DNA of 64,000 bases from CBDCFL01 sp965216135 (GTDB taxonomy: Bacteria; Pseudomonadota; Alphaproteobacteria; Rhodobacterales; Rhodobacteraceae). This document shows, piece by piece, positions 25,150 to 34,231 of the stretch. The position numbers were made by a program, and so were the translations under genes. Position 1 is the stretch's first letter. Every line of letters starts with the position of its first letter. The stretch is from positions 109,916 through 173,915 of the forward strand of contig CBDCFL010000016.1 in NCBI GenBank assembly GCA_965216135.1, given 5' to 3'. Below the pieces are notes generated by a model, which searched no databases, was not told the origin of the DNA, and saw nothing but the letters and a program-made list of their open reading frames with translations.

Positions 25150-26535
25150 ATGCGCTATATTTCCACGCGGGGGACAGCCCCTGAACTGAGCTTTGATGAC
25201 GCGATGCTGACCGGGTTGGCGCGCGACGGCGGTCTTTACCTGCCGGCGCAATATCCGCGGATGGATGAGGCCGATATCGCCGCTTTGGCGGGTTTGAGCT
25301 ATGAAGACGCGGCGTTTCGGATCATGCGGCCGTTCATCGGCGACGCCTATTCGGACGCTGAGTTCGCTGCGATTATCGCGCGCGCCTACGCCGGGTTTGA
25401 TCACGCCGCACGCGCGCCGCTCAGGCAATTGGATGCGAACCAGTTTCTGCTGGAGCTGTTCCATGGGCCAACGCTGGCGTTCAAAGATTTCGCGATGCAG
25501 CTGATCGGGCAGATGTTTCAGGCCAGCCTGGCGCGGCGCGGCACCCGCGTGACCATCGTCGGCGCGACCAGCGGTGACACGGGTTCTGCGGCCATTGCGG
25601 CGTTCAAGGGCCTCGAGAATGTCGATCTGTTCATCCTCTACCCGCATGGCCGTGTTTCCGAAGTGCAGCGCAGGCAGATGACCACCCCGAACGAGGGCAA
25701 CGTGCATGCGCTGGCTGTGGACGGCAATTTTGACGATTGCCAGGCGCGTCTGAAGGATATGTTCAATCACTTTGATTTCCGCGATGAGGTGAAACTGGCG
25801 GGCGTCAACTCGATCAACTGGGCGCGGGTGCTGGCGCAGGTGGTCTATTATTTTACGTCCGCCGTGACGCTGGGCGCGCCGCATCGCGCGGTTAGTTTCA
25901 CCGTGCCGACTGGCAATTTTGGGGACATATTTGCCGGTTACGTAGCCCGACGCATGGGCCTGCCGATAGAGCAGCTGGTGATCGCCACCAATCAGAACGA
26001 CATCCTGCACCGGGCGCTTTCGAGCGGGCATTACAAGGTGGGCGAGGTTGCCGCGTCAATCAGCCCGTCGATGGATATTCAGGTATCCTCGAACTTCGAA
26101 CGCGCGTTGTTTGAAGCCTATGGGCGCGATGGCAATGCGGTCAGGCAATTGATGGGCGAGCTTGAACAGGGTGGATTTGCAATCAGCCAGGGCACCCTTC
26201 AAGCGCTGCGCGAGACCTATGCATCGGCGAGGGTGTCCGAAGCAGAAACCAGCGCCGAAATTTCCCGCCAGCTGGCCGCGACGGGGCAGATCATCTGTCC
26301 GCACACCGCCGTGGGCACGAAGGTCGCGGCAAATCATTCAGGCAATGTGCCGATGATCACGCTGGCCACTGCCCATACGGCAAAATTCCCCGACGCCGTT
26401 GAGGCGGCCACCGGCATCCACACACCGCTTCCCAAGCATATGGCCGACCTTTATGAGCGCCCCGAACGGATTACGAATGTGGCCAACGATTTGTCCGCAA
26501 TAGAGCATCTGATCACAGAACGTATCGCCCGGTGA
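25150..26535 (+). CDS. thrC: Threonine synthase
   Basis: 461 residues, PLP-dependent, converts O-phosphohomoserine to threonine. The PLP lysine is in HGPTLAFKDFAMQ (about residue 112), the phosphate loop in GATSGDTGSAAIAAF, and PTGNFGDIFAGYVARRMG is conserved. I prefer the ATG of MRYISTRGTAPEL (25150), the usual family start; a GTG four codons upstream directly follows the surf1 stop and is possible. Its stop overlaps the next gene by four bases (GTGA). The surf1-thrC-M16 order is typical of this group. Confidence 0.95.
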   Translation: MRYISTRGTAPELSFDDAMLTGLARDGGLYLPAQYPRMDEADIAALAGLSYEDAAFRIMRPFIGDAYSDAEFAAIIARAYAGFDHAARAPLRQLDANQFLLELFHGPTLAFKDFAMQLIGQMFQASLARRGTRVTIVGATSGDTGSAAIAAFKGLENVDLFILYPHGRVSEVQRRQMTTPNEGNVHALAVDGNFDDCQARLKDMFNHFDFRDEVKLAGVNSINWARVLAQVVYYFTSAVTLGAPHRAVSFTVPTGNFGDIFAGYVARRMGLPIEQLVIATNQNDILHRALSSGHYKVGEVAASISPSMDIQVSSNFERALFEAYGRDGNAVRQLMGELEQGGFAISQGTLQALRETYASARVSEAETSAEISRQLAATGQIICPHTAVGTKVAANHSGNVPMITLATAHTAKFPDAVEAATGIHTPLPKHMADLYERPERITNVANDLSAIEHLITERIAR

Positions 26536-27791
26536 CGACACAATTGCACACGCTTTCCAATGGTCTGAGGATCGTGACGGAACATATGCCGGAGCTGGGC
26601 TCTGCGGCGGTCGGCCTTTGGGTCACCGCCGGTGGTCGCCACGAGACCGAGACCGAGAACGGCATCGCGCATTTTCTGGAACATATGGCGTTCAAGGGCA
26701 CCACCCGGCGAAGTGCGTTGCAAATTGCCGAAGAGATCGAGGATGTCGGTGGCTACATCAACGCTTATACAAGCCGCGAGATGACCGCCTATTATGCCCG
26801 TGTTCTGGGCCAGGACGTGCCGCTCGCACTGGATGTCATTGCTGACATCGTACTCAATCCGGTATTTGATCCCGCCGAGATGGAGATCGAGCGCGGCGTG
26901 ATCCTTCAGGAAATTGGCCAGGCGCTTGATACGCCCGATGACGTCATTTTTGACTGGCTGCAACAGGCCGCTTATCCGCATCAGCCGATGGGGCGCACGA
27001 TACTTGGTCCCTCGGAGCGGGTTTCGTCATACGTGGCCAATGATTTGCGCGCCTTCGTGGGGCGGCATTACGGGCCGGATCGGATTACTCTGGCCGCCGC
27101 AGGAGCGGTGGATCATGACGCGATCGTTCGCCAGGGCGAGGCGCTATTTGGCGACATGGGCGCGCGTGAAGCCGAGCCGATGGTGCCCGGACAGTTCCTG
27201 GGCGGCGAATACCGGGCCGAAAAAGCGCTTGAGCAGGCGCATTTTTCGCTGGCTTTCGAGGGGCCCGGCTATCGCGATGATCTGATATATACCGCTCAGA
27301 TTTTTGCCACGGCATTCGGCGGCGGGATGTCATCGCGGCTGTTTCAGCAGGTGCGCGAGAAGCGCGGGTTGTGTTACACGATCTACGCACAGACGACCGC
27401 GCATGACGATACCGGCATGATGACGATTTACGCAGGCACATCGGGCGCGCAGATCGGGGAATTGGCGGAAATTACGGTCGATGAGTTGAAAAACGCCCAT
27501 GATGAGATGAGCGAAAACGAGGTAGCTCGCGCCCGCGCGCAGATCAGGGCCGGTCTGGTTATGGGCTCCGAAAGCCCTGCGTCGCGGGTTGAAAGATTGG
27601 CGCGTATGATCGCCATCTGGGGCCGGGTGCCACCGATTGAGGAAACTGTCGCAAAGATCTCCGCCGTGTCGTTGGGCGACGTGCGGGAATTTGCCAAAGA
27701 GATGTCGCAGGCCAGCCTGGCGATGGCAGTTTACGGCCCGGTCAGCGGCGCACCGACGATCGGCGATCTGCAGCGAAGGCTGGCGGGTTGA
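26532..27791 (+). CDS. M16-family zinc peptidase (processing peptidase-like)
   Basis: 419 residues. The inverted zinc motif HFLEH is at residues 47-51 in GIAHFLEHMAFKGT, with the third ligand Glu about 77 residues on (MEIERGVILQEI). The second half is the inactive M16_C domain with the substrate-grip Gly-rich and Arg-Tyr region (GGGMSSRLFQQVREKRGLCYTIYA minus its ends). It resembles mitochondrial processing peptidase beta. It probably degrades or trims peptides; localisation unclear as no signal peptide is visible. GTG start inside the thrC stop implies coupling. Confidence 0.9.
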   Translation: MTTQLHTLSNGLRIVTEHMPELGSAAVGLWVTAGGRHETETENGIAHFLEHMAFKGTTRRSALQIAEEIEDVGGYINAYTSREMTAYYARVLGQDVPLALDVIADIVLNPVFDPAEMEIERGVILQEIGQALDTPDDVIFDWLQQAAYPHQPMGRTILGPSERVSSYVANDLRAFVGRHYGPDRITLAAAGAVDHDAIVRQGEALFGDMGAREAEPMVPGQFLGGEYRAEKALEQAHFSLAFEGPGYRDDLIYTAQIFATAFGGGMSSRLFQQVREKRGLCYTIYAQTTAHDDTGMMTIYAGTSGAQIGELAEITVDELKNAHDEMSENEVARARAQIRAGLVMGSESPASRVERLARMIAIWGRVPPIEETVAKISAVSLGDVREFAKEMSQASLAMAVYGPVSGAPTIGDLQRRLAG

Positions 27792-28375
27792 TGTTCGGGC
27801 TCAGGCGCAGGGTGGTAATCGAGACCGAGCACCTGACCCTGCGCCTGCCCGCGCATTCCGATTTTCGGGTATGGAGCGATCTGCGGCGCAACAGCACGGA
27901 TTTTCTGACCCCATGGGAGCCGACCTGGTCGTCCGATCACCTGACACGCAAGGCATTTACCAACCGAGTCTATTGGGCGCAGCGCTCAAACTCGGGCGGA
28001 ACCGGTGTACCGCTGTTTATGATCAGGCGAGAAGATCAGGCGCTTATCGGTGCTATAACGCTTGACACAATTCGGCGCGGGCCGTCGCAGGCTGGCACGT
28101 GCGGCTATTGGGTCGGCGCGGCCTATGCGCGTCAAGGCTATATGCGCGAGGCTCTTTCTGCGGTCGTGAATTACGCATTCACCGATCTGGATCTTTCGCG
28201 GGTCGAAAGCGCCTGTTTGCCGGAAAACGAGGCGTCGCGGGCTGTGCTGGAAAAATGCGGTTTCAAGTATGAAGGTGTCGCGCAAAGTTATCTGCAGATT
28301 AACGGTCGCTGGCGAAACCACGTCCTTTATGCGAATTTGCGCGGTGACAGGCGTGGTCGTACGGACACCATGTAG
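27791..28375 (+). CDS. GNAT-family N-acetyltransferase (RimJ-like)
   Basis: 194 residues. N-terminal VVIETEHLTLRLP and the later GTCGYWVGAAYARQGYMREAL (acetyl-CoA-binding R/Q-x-x-G/A region), then LSRVESACLPENEASRAVLEKCGFKYEG, which is the RimJ/RimL-type C-terminal signature. It likely acetylates the N-terminus of a ribosomal protein or a small amine. The ATG at 27791 overlaps the stop of the M16 gene. Forty base pairs after its stop an IS1595 was inserted, separating it from DUF1697, its former neighbour in the operon. Confidence 0.88.
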   Translation: MFGLRRRVVIETEHLTLRLPAHSDFRVWSDLRRNSTDFLTPWEPTWSSDHLTRKAFTNRVYWAQRSNSGGTGVPLFMIRREDQALIGAITLDTIRRGPSQAGTCGYWVGAAYARQGYMREALSAVVNYAFTDLDLSRVESACLPENEASRAVLEKCGFKYEGVAQSYLQINGRWRNHVLYANLRGDRRGRTDTM

Positions 28376-28415
28376 GTGCCGGTTGCCACAGTGCGGCGGA
28401 ATTGGTGGAATGAAC

Positions 28416-29527
28416 CGTGCCTATCCGGTTGTCACCCACACCCACTACATCTAGGGTGCTCCCAGTCGCCCGAGTAAAGCTCGGCGTAAGTGGGAGCGGT
28501 GACATCGCCAGCGATTCCGAGCAGGGACCGGAAGGCGTTGAACGGGCAGAATCGCCTGTTGAAGCGGAATGTGAACTCGTTGAGGTAGGCTTGGAGGTGC
28601 TGGTGGCTCACGCCGTGATGAATGCCACTCAGCCACGTCTTCAGGTCGGCGAAGACGAGATGAATGATCGGCAGATACTCCTCAGCGACCTGGGAGTTGC
28701 CTCGCTCGGCGACGGCGAGGTGTTTGTAGCCGCGCTTGGCGAGGCTGGTATAGCCGGACCAATCGTCGGTGATGACCGACGCACCCGAAGTAACGGCACC
28801 CTCGACAAAGCCGTAGAGCGATTCCGCGCTGCGGTCTGGCACGACAGCGAGTCGGACACGTCCGGCGTAGCGACCGCCCTTCCGCTTATCGAGCTTGGTT
28901 CCCGGCTTGCGCTGTCGCACTTCAACGGCGCTGGCGACAAGAAGCTTGTGGTGAACGCCCCGGCCCTTGCCGCGCGTGCGGCCGCCGACCCAGGTTTCGT
29001 CGACTTCGACATGGTCGCAGGCCTCGCTGCCGATGCGGTCCTGATCCGGCCGAACCATACCAGCGCGGAGCTTGTGGAGGATCTGAAAGGCGGTTTCGTA
29101 ACGGGAAAGCCCGACCTGGCGCTGGAACTGTGTGGCAGACATGCCGGGCGTCTGGCTGGCAACCAGATAGGCCGCCCAGAACCATACGCCCAGCGACGTA
29201 TGGGAGCGCTCCATGACCGTCCCCGCCGTCAGCCCGGTGTCGCGGCGGCACTTTCGACAGCGCAAGACGCCGGGCCGGCTGGTGAAGCGGAACGGCTCTG
29301 CCGCCGTCTGGCAATGGGGGCAGACGAACCCGTCACCCCACCGCGCCTTCTCCAGGTAGGCGGCACAGGCCGCGTCATCCGGGAAAAGTCGTTGAAACTC
29401 GGGAAACGACCGCGGAAACGAAAGGTCTTCGCGCTGCGGAACATCCATCCCCGCTTCGTCCGCCTCCCGAGCCACTCGACGCCACACCCTACATATAGTG
29501 GGTGTGGGTGACAACCGGATAGGCACG
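28416..29527 (-). mobile_element. IS1595-family element, copy A (1,112 bp)
   Basis: Ends are CGTGCCTATCCGGTTGTC at 28416 and the inverse at 29527, with a further inner repeat CCCACACCCACTA. It is flanked by the exact 8-bp duplication GAATGAAC at 28408-28415 and 29528-29535. The right copy contains the start codon of the DUF1697 gene. Copies B (36711) and C (62527) have the same length and nearly the same sequence. Confidence 0.95.
28432..29448 (-). CDS. IS1595 transposase (copy A)
   Basis: 338 residues starting MDVPQREDLSFPRS. A zinc ribbon (CPHCQTAAEPF...CRKC) occupies residues 40-70, followed by the DDE-type domain: VEVDETWVGGR (first Asp), VITDDWSGYTSLAKRG (second Asp) and the HLVFADLKTWLSGIHHGVS then NEFTFRFNRR stretch characteristic of ISXO2/IS1595. 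The family mobilises DNA through short end repeats and an 8-bp duplication. Compared with copy C there are a few residue changes (SFPEF for SLPEF; LYGF for LCGF). Appears intact. Confidence 0.92.
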   Translation of the reverse strand: MDVPQREDLSFPRSFPEFQRLFPDDAACAAYLEKARWGDGFVCPHCQTAAEPFRFTSRPGVLRCRKCRRDTGLTAGTVMERSHTSLGVWFWAAYLVASQTPGMSATQFQRQVGLSRYETAFQILHKLRAGMVRPDQDRIGSEACDHVEVDETWVGGRTRGKGRGVHHKLLVASAVEVRQRKPGTKLDKRKGGRYAGRVRLAVVPDRSAESLYGFVEGAVTSGASVITDDWSGYTSLAKRGYKHLAVAERGNSQVAEEYLPIIHLVFADLKTWLSGIHHGVSHQHLQAYLNEFTFRFNRRFCPFNAFRSLLGIAGDVTAPTYAELYSGDWEHPRCSGCG

Positions 29528-29529
29528 GA

Positions 29530-30099
29530 ATGAACGACAGTCAAGGTGCCGCTGCGAAAGCTGACGGCGCGACAACATGGGTGGTTCTGTTTCGCGGTGT
29601 GAACGTCGGCGGATACCGCAAACTGCCGATGGCCGAGCTGCGGACCGCCCTTACCGCAGCGGGATTTACCGCGGTCAAAAGTTATATCCAGTCGGGCAAC
29701 GTTCTTGTTGCCAGCCGCCTGGATCGCGATGAGATTGGCGCGCGGATTACCCATGTAATTGAAACCGGCTTTGGTTTTTCGCCTGAGATGTCGTTGCTGC
29801 AGGTGCGGGCGCTTGTCGCAGCTTTGCGCGACGCGCCATTTGGTGAGCACACCGATCCTGCACGCGCGCATCTGTTTTTTCCGCTGGAAGGCAAGGCGAT
29901 GGCGGCGATTGGCGATCTTCAAGCCGGCGATGGCGATGCTTCGGTGTTAACGGCTGGCACCATTGCGCATTATCTTTTGACGCCAGACGGCATGTCGAGA
30001 TCGAAACTGGCGGATGTAGTGTCACGCCGGCTAAAAAACACCGCGACGGCGCGAAACCTGCGCACCTGCACCAAATTGCTGGATATGGCCAATCCATGA
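29530..30099 (+). CDS. DUF1697 family protein
   Basis: 189 residues matching DUF1697: WVVLFRGVNVGGYRKLPMAEL at the start, then SYIQSGNVLVAS, and a C-terminal SKLADVVSRRLKNTATARNLRTCTKL, which is the conserved end of the family. Function is not known. Its ATG lies inside the right-hand duplication of IS1595 copy A, so everything upstream of GAATG, including any native ribosome site beyond GGAATG, is now IS sequence; expression may depend on read-out from the IS. The stop overlaps the next gene (ATGA). Confidence 0.85.
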   Translation: MNDSQGAAAKADGATTWVVLFRGVNVGGYRKLPMAELRTALTAAGFTAVKSYIQSGNVLVASRLDRDEIGARITHVIETGFGFSPEMSLLQVRALVAALRDAPFGEHTDPARAHLFFPLEGKAMAAIGDLQAGDGDASVLTAGTIAHYLLTPDGMSRSKLADVVSRRLKNTATARNLRTCTKLLDMANP

Positions 30100-31529
30100 G
30101 CGACTTGTCTGCAATGTCGCCCGCTATCGAACAGGAATTGCGGGAAAAATTGCCCGCCAGTGCGGTTCGCGATATCGCGGAAACCTATGTCACGGAACCG
30201 CGTGGCCTGTGGCGTGGCAAGGCTGGGCTGGTGCTCGCGCCTGAGACGACCGAACAGGTGGCGGCAATTATGCGGGTCGCAAACGCGTGGCGCGTGCCGG
30301 TGATCCCGTTATCCGGCGGTACTGGTCTGGTGGGCGGGCAACTCAGTGCCGAGCTGGACGGCCCCATCATCTTGTCAACTGAACGCCTTGATCGCATTCG
30401 CGGCGTCTATGCGGATGAGAATGTGCTGATCGCCGAGGCAGGCGTGATCCTGCAAAACATTCGCGATGCGGCGGACGCAGTTGATCGCCTATTTCCGCTG
30501 ATGCTGGCCTCTCAGGGCAGCGCGCGCATTGGCGGAAATCTCGCCACCAACGCAGGTGGCATGACCGTGCTGCGATACGGCAATGCGCGCGATCTTTGCG
30601 TGGGGATAGAAGCGGTGCTGCCCGACGGCGCGATTTTCCACGGGCTGAAGCGCCTGCGCAAGGATAACACCGGCTACGACATCAAGAACCTGTTGATTGG
30701 ATCCGAGGGCACACTTGGGATAATTACCGCCGCCGCATTGCGGCTTTTCACCAAGCCCCAGCAGAACCTGACGGCGCTTCTGGTCGTGTCTGATCCGGCG
30801 AAAGCGGCGGAATTACTAGGGATTGCGCGCGAACATTCAGGCGAAATGGTTTCGATATTTGAGCTCTTATCCGGCACCGGATTTGACTTTATCAATGAGA
30901 CGATGCCAGACACAAAGCTTCCATTCGATGACGTGCCAACTTGGATGGTTTTGATCGAAATTGGTTTGCCGCGCGCGGTTATGGCCGATCAGTTCTGGGA
31001 CGATTTTCTGGGTATTGCCTATCAGGCAGGTGTCGCAACAGATGGCGTTGCGGCACAAAGTGAAGGTCAGCGCGCGGAACTGACAGCATTGCGCGAGCTT
31101 ATCCCCGAGGCCAATACGCGCATTGGTTCGGTGTCCTCGCACGACATATCCCTGCCGATTTCCGCGATCCCGGACTTTGTCGACGATGCGACCAGCCGAG
31201 TTGTCGGCCTTGGGCCGTTTCGGATCAATTGTTTCGGGCATTTGGGCGACGGAAACCTTCATTTCAACGTCTATCCGCCCAAGGGAGACTCCACCGACGC
31301 ATGGCAATCTGCAAAGGCCGATGTCGCGCGTATCGTTTACGATCTAGTCGATGAATTCGGCGGTTCGTTTTCAGCCGAGCATGGGATCGGAAGGCTCAAG
31401 GTAGACGAGCTTGCGCGATATGGCGACCCCGGAAAACTGCGCACCATGCGTGCGGTTAAATCCGCGCTCGATCCCCACGGGATCATGAACCCCGGTGTCA
31501 TCTTTCGTCTAGGCGAGCCAATGACTTAG
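30096..31529 (+). CDS. FAD-linked oxidase (D-2-hydroxyacid dehydrogenase type)
   Basis: 477 residues of the vanillyl-alcohol-oxidase fold. FAD binding: VIPLSGGTGLVGGQL (about residue 70), ARIGGNLATNAGG (about 145) and IGSEGTLGIITAAAL (about 200). The C-terminal half has INCFGHLGDGNLHFNVYPP with the metal/substrate-binding His and FSAEHGIGRLK near the end, typical for GlcD/D-2-hydroxyglutarate/D-lactate dehydrogenases. The electron acceptor is not evident. ATG overlaps the DUF1697 stop. Its 3' end overlaps the convergent sulfotransferase pseudogene by 21 bp. Confidence 0.88.
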   Translation: MSDLSAMSPAIEQELREKLPASAVRDIAETYVTEPRGLWRGKAGLVLAPETTEQVAAIMRVANAWRVPVIPLSGGTGLVGGQLSAELDGPIILSTERLDRIRGVYADENVLIAEAGVILQNIRDAADAVDRLFPLMLASQGSARIGGNLATNAGGMTVLRYGNARDLCVGIEAVLPDGAIFHGLKRLRKDNTGYDIKNLLIGSEGTLGIITAAALRLFTKPQQNLTALLVVSDPAKAAELLGIAREHSGEMVSIFELLSGTGFDFINETMPDTKLPFDDVPTWMVLIEIGLPRAVMADQFWDDFLGIAYQAGVATDGVAAQSEGQRAELTALRELIPEANTRIGSVSSHDISLPISAIPDFVDDATSRVVGLGPFRINCFGHLGDGNLHFNVYPPKGDSTDAWQSAKADVARIVYDLVDEFGGSFSAEHGIGRLKVDELARYGDPGKLRTMRAVKSALDPHGIMNPGVIFRLGEPMT

Positions 31530-32410
31530 GTCGCGATCCAAAAGCCCGGCGGTGCGCTTGATGTCTTCGCTCAACCGGTCGCGCAGAATGGTGCGGGCGG
31601 TTTCGGACATTGTATCGCTGGTTGTGACGTTGAAACCGGCAAGCCAGTCACGAATGGCCCAGCGTGTTTTCTTAGGCACGACCTTGCCGACTGCGGCGGT
31701 TACCGGGTTTGGGCGCATCAGGAAATCCTGAACAAACCGGTTTTTGGGAAGGCCGCCTGCGTTCTTACGCTCTGACATATCGGGCGTGAAAGGCGCGCTC
31801 AGACCGATAAATGTGGTCATATCGCGCATCAGCCCGGCGGGATCGTCGCGAAAGTCATCATAAGTTCGAATGAATAATTGATCGCGCGGGAATACATCAA
31901 AAAACCGCTCTAACTGCTTGCCGTAGCGCGGAAATCTGGAATAGCCGAACAAGGGCTGCCAGTTCTTGGCGAGGCGTTCTTCTTCTAGCTCCAGCGCTCG
32001 TGCGAAATCTTGCTCGCTCTCAATGGCTTGTTTTTTGGCGTAGAGAAAATGCGAATAGGCCTGCTCGATCGGATTTCGCAAAATCGCGATCAGGCGGGCC
32101 TTGGGCGCTAAACGGGCAATGTTTTGCGCCGACTTCGGCTCATAAAGATACAGAGGCGATGCTTCGCCCAGAAACATATTTTCCGGCGCGTCCTTGAATA
32201 GCGCCCGATAGGCGTCATGGTCCGTAATTGAATTGTTGAGAAATTCCGCGCATGGCCCGCGCACGGTCAGTTTTTCGCCAGCATATGCAAAGAAATTGGG
32301 CTCTTTCGCTCCAGCATGAATATCTGTTGAGATTGGCGCAGATAGCCGTGAATTGCGGTTGTTCCAGACCGCGCGGCACCGATGACAATGAAATCCAGTA
32401 TTTGCCTCAA
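31509..32410 (-). pseudogene. Sulfotransferase-family gene with N-terminal frameshift
   Basis: The 5' part from a TTG at 32410 (with GAGGG just upstream) encodes IVIGAARSGTTAIHGYL, the PAPS-binding 5'-phosphosulfate loop. At about 32308 the frame is lost: one missing base in GAGCGAAAGAG (family GAG CGC AAA GAG would fit). The frame needed for PNFFAYAGEKLTVRGPCAEFLNN continues downstream and runs to the native stop with RNPIEQAYSHFLYAKKQAIE (3'-PB loop). The 251-residue remnant lacks the 5' loop, so no active enzyme is expected. Such genes decorate surface polysaccharides in marine bacteria. Confidence 0.75.
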
Positions 32411-32687
32411 TTCACCCTCTTATGACTTTTTCCAAAGACTCTCAATTTCGGTCCCCTATGCAACCCGGCAGGCACCAGATTGCCGCGATGGTGTCACCGT
32501 ACGTCCCGATAATCAGTCAACCTGCGCATTCCGGGCACATCCGCCCGGTGATTCCGATTTAATCCGCCCACCCGTACCGATCTGATCCGCCGGGGATTCC
32601 GGGGCATCCGCCCACCCCTTGATGCGCTGCTGCGAGGTGATCTGTAGCGGGCTACTTTGCCGTTCATTTTGAACGGAAGAGAGCCCA

Positions 32688-34217
32688 ATGAAGAGATTAT
32701 CGATGCGGAAGATACGAGAGGCTTTGCGCCTGTCCTTTGAAGGTTTGTCGACGCGCGAGATGGCGCTGAGTTTGGCGATTGGTCGCACAACCCTGCGTGA
32801 GTATTTAGGCCGCGCCCGTGATGCTGGTTTGAGCTGGCCGTTGCCCGATGCGCTGTCGGATGCCGATTTGGAACATGTGCTTTTCCCACGGCGTTCTGCG
32901 GACAGTTCTCAACCGATCCCTCAGCCGGATTGGACCTATGTGCACGCCGAGCTACGGCGCAAAGGGGTGACGCTTTCGCTGTTGTGGCAGGAGTATCGAG
33001 AGGTTCACACAGACGGCTATGGCTACAGCCGGTATTGCGAGCTCTATACTCGTTGGGAGGGCAAACTCTCGCCAGTGATGCGGCAGCGACACCCTGCTGG
33101 TGAACGCCTGTTTGTTGATTATGCGGGCCACACCATAGATGTTGCCTGCCCTAAGACGGGCGAGATACGCACGGCCCAAATCTTTGTCGCGGCACTTGGC
33201 GCATCGAACTACACCTATGTTGAAGCCACTTGGACACAGAGCCTTCCCGATTGGATATCCAGTCACGTTCGAGCATTTGCGTTCTTGGGTGGCGTACCTG
33301 CGCAAGTTGTGCCGGATAATCTCAAAGCCGCCGTCATCAAAGCCTGTTTTTATGACCCGGCGATCAACCGCACTTACGGGGATATGGCGGCGCATTACGA
33401 TACTGCAATTGTGCCCGCACGGCCCCGCAAACCCAAGGATAAAGCAAAGGTCGAAGGTGCTGTTCTGCTGGCCGAACGTTGGATTTTAGCACGCCTGCGC
33501 AATCAGACATTCTTCAGTCTCGATGAGCTAAACGCGGCGATCCGACCCTTGCGCGACCAACTGAACAACAAGGTCACCCGGCACCTGGGTGCCAGCCGCA
33601 GGGCCTTGTTTGAAACGCTGGACAAACCTGCACTGAAGTCGCTGCCCCATGAACCCTACGTCTATGCGGAATGGAAGAAGTGCCGCGCCGGTCTCGATTA
33701 CCATGTCGATATAGGACACCACTATTACTCAGTGCCCCATCAGCTTATGCGCCAAGAGCTTTGGGCCCGGGTCACACCGCGCACGGTCGAAGTTTATCAT
33801 AAAGGTCAGCGTGTTGCGGCGCATCAACGGACGTCGGGCAACCGGCAACATTCCACCATCCGTGATCACATGCCAGCAAACCACCGCTTCCGTACCGACT
33901 GGACACCAGAACGCATCCGCACACAGGCGGCCCGGGTCGGGCCCAACGTCGAGACCTTTGTCGAGATGGTCATGCGCAAGCGGCGACATCCAGAGCAAGG
34001 ATATCGAACTTGCATGGGCGTCTTGCGGCTTGCCAAAACATTCGGACCCGAGCGCCTCGATGCGGCCTGCGAGCGTGCACTTCACATCAACAGCTATACC
34101 TACCAATCCCTGCATTCCATTTTGAAGAATGGATTGGATCGCCAACGCCGCAAACCCACCACGGACGGCCCCGCGATCACACACCCCAACATCCGTGGTG
34201 CCGGATACTTCCATTGA
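32688..34217 (+). CDS. istA: IS21 transposase IstA
   Basis: 509 residues. N-terminal helix-turn-helix (KIREALRLSFEGLSTREMAL then TTLREYLGRARDAGL), followed by the retroviral-type integrase domain: LFVDYAGHTIDV (first Asp), VPDNLKAAV (second Asp), KAKVEGAV (Glu). The C-terminal part has the beta-barrel-type region VDIGHHYYSVPHQLM. It cuts and joins IS21 ends in cooperation with IstB. ATG at 32688 lies after an AGAGAGCCCA ribosome site. istB follows after 14 bp. Confidence 0.94.
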   Translation: MKRLSMRKIREALRLSFEGLSTREMALSLAIGRTTLREYLGRARDAGLSWPLPDALSDADLEHVLFPRRSADSSQPIPQPDWTYVHAELRRKGVTLSLLWQEYREVHTDGYGYSRYCELYTRWEGKLSPVMRQRHPAGERLFVDYAGHTIDVACPKTGEIRTAQIFVAALGASNYTYVEATWTQSLPDWISSHVRAFAFLGGVPAQVVPDNLKAAVIKACFYDPAINRTYGDMAAHYDTAIVPARPRKPKDKAKVEGAVLLAERWILARLRNQTFFSLDELNAAIRPLRDQLNNKVTRHLGASRRALFETLDKPALKSLPHEPYVYAEWKKCRAGLDYHVDIGHHYYSVPHQLMRQELWARVTPRTVEVYHKGQRVAAHQRTSGNRQHSTIRDHMPANHRFRTDWTPERIRTQAARVGPNVETFVEMVMRKRRHPEQGYRTCMGVLRLAKTFGPERLDAACERALHINSYTYQSLHSILKNGLDRQRRKPTTDGPAITHPNIRGAGYFH

Positions 34218-34231
34218 AGAAAGGACAGAAA

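Noticed and set aside
28417..29511. A 364-codon open frame on the strand opposite the IS1595 transposase, present in all three copies (also 36679-37806 and 62543-63664)
   Set aside because: It mirrors the GC-rich transposase codons, has no recognisable domain or ribosome site, and conservation across copies is explained by the copies being almost identical.
28432..29922. Transposase frame extended upstream of 29448 into the DUF1697 gene
   Set aside because: The extension reads antisense to DUF1697 and crosses the IS end; the family start is at 29448.
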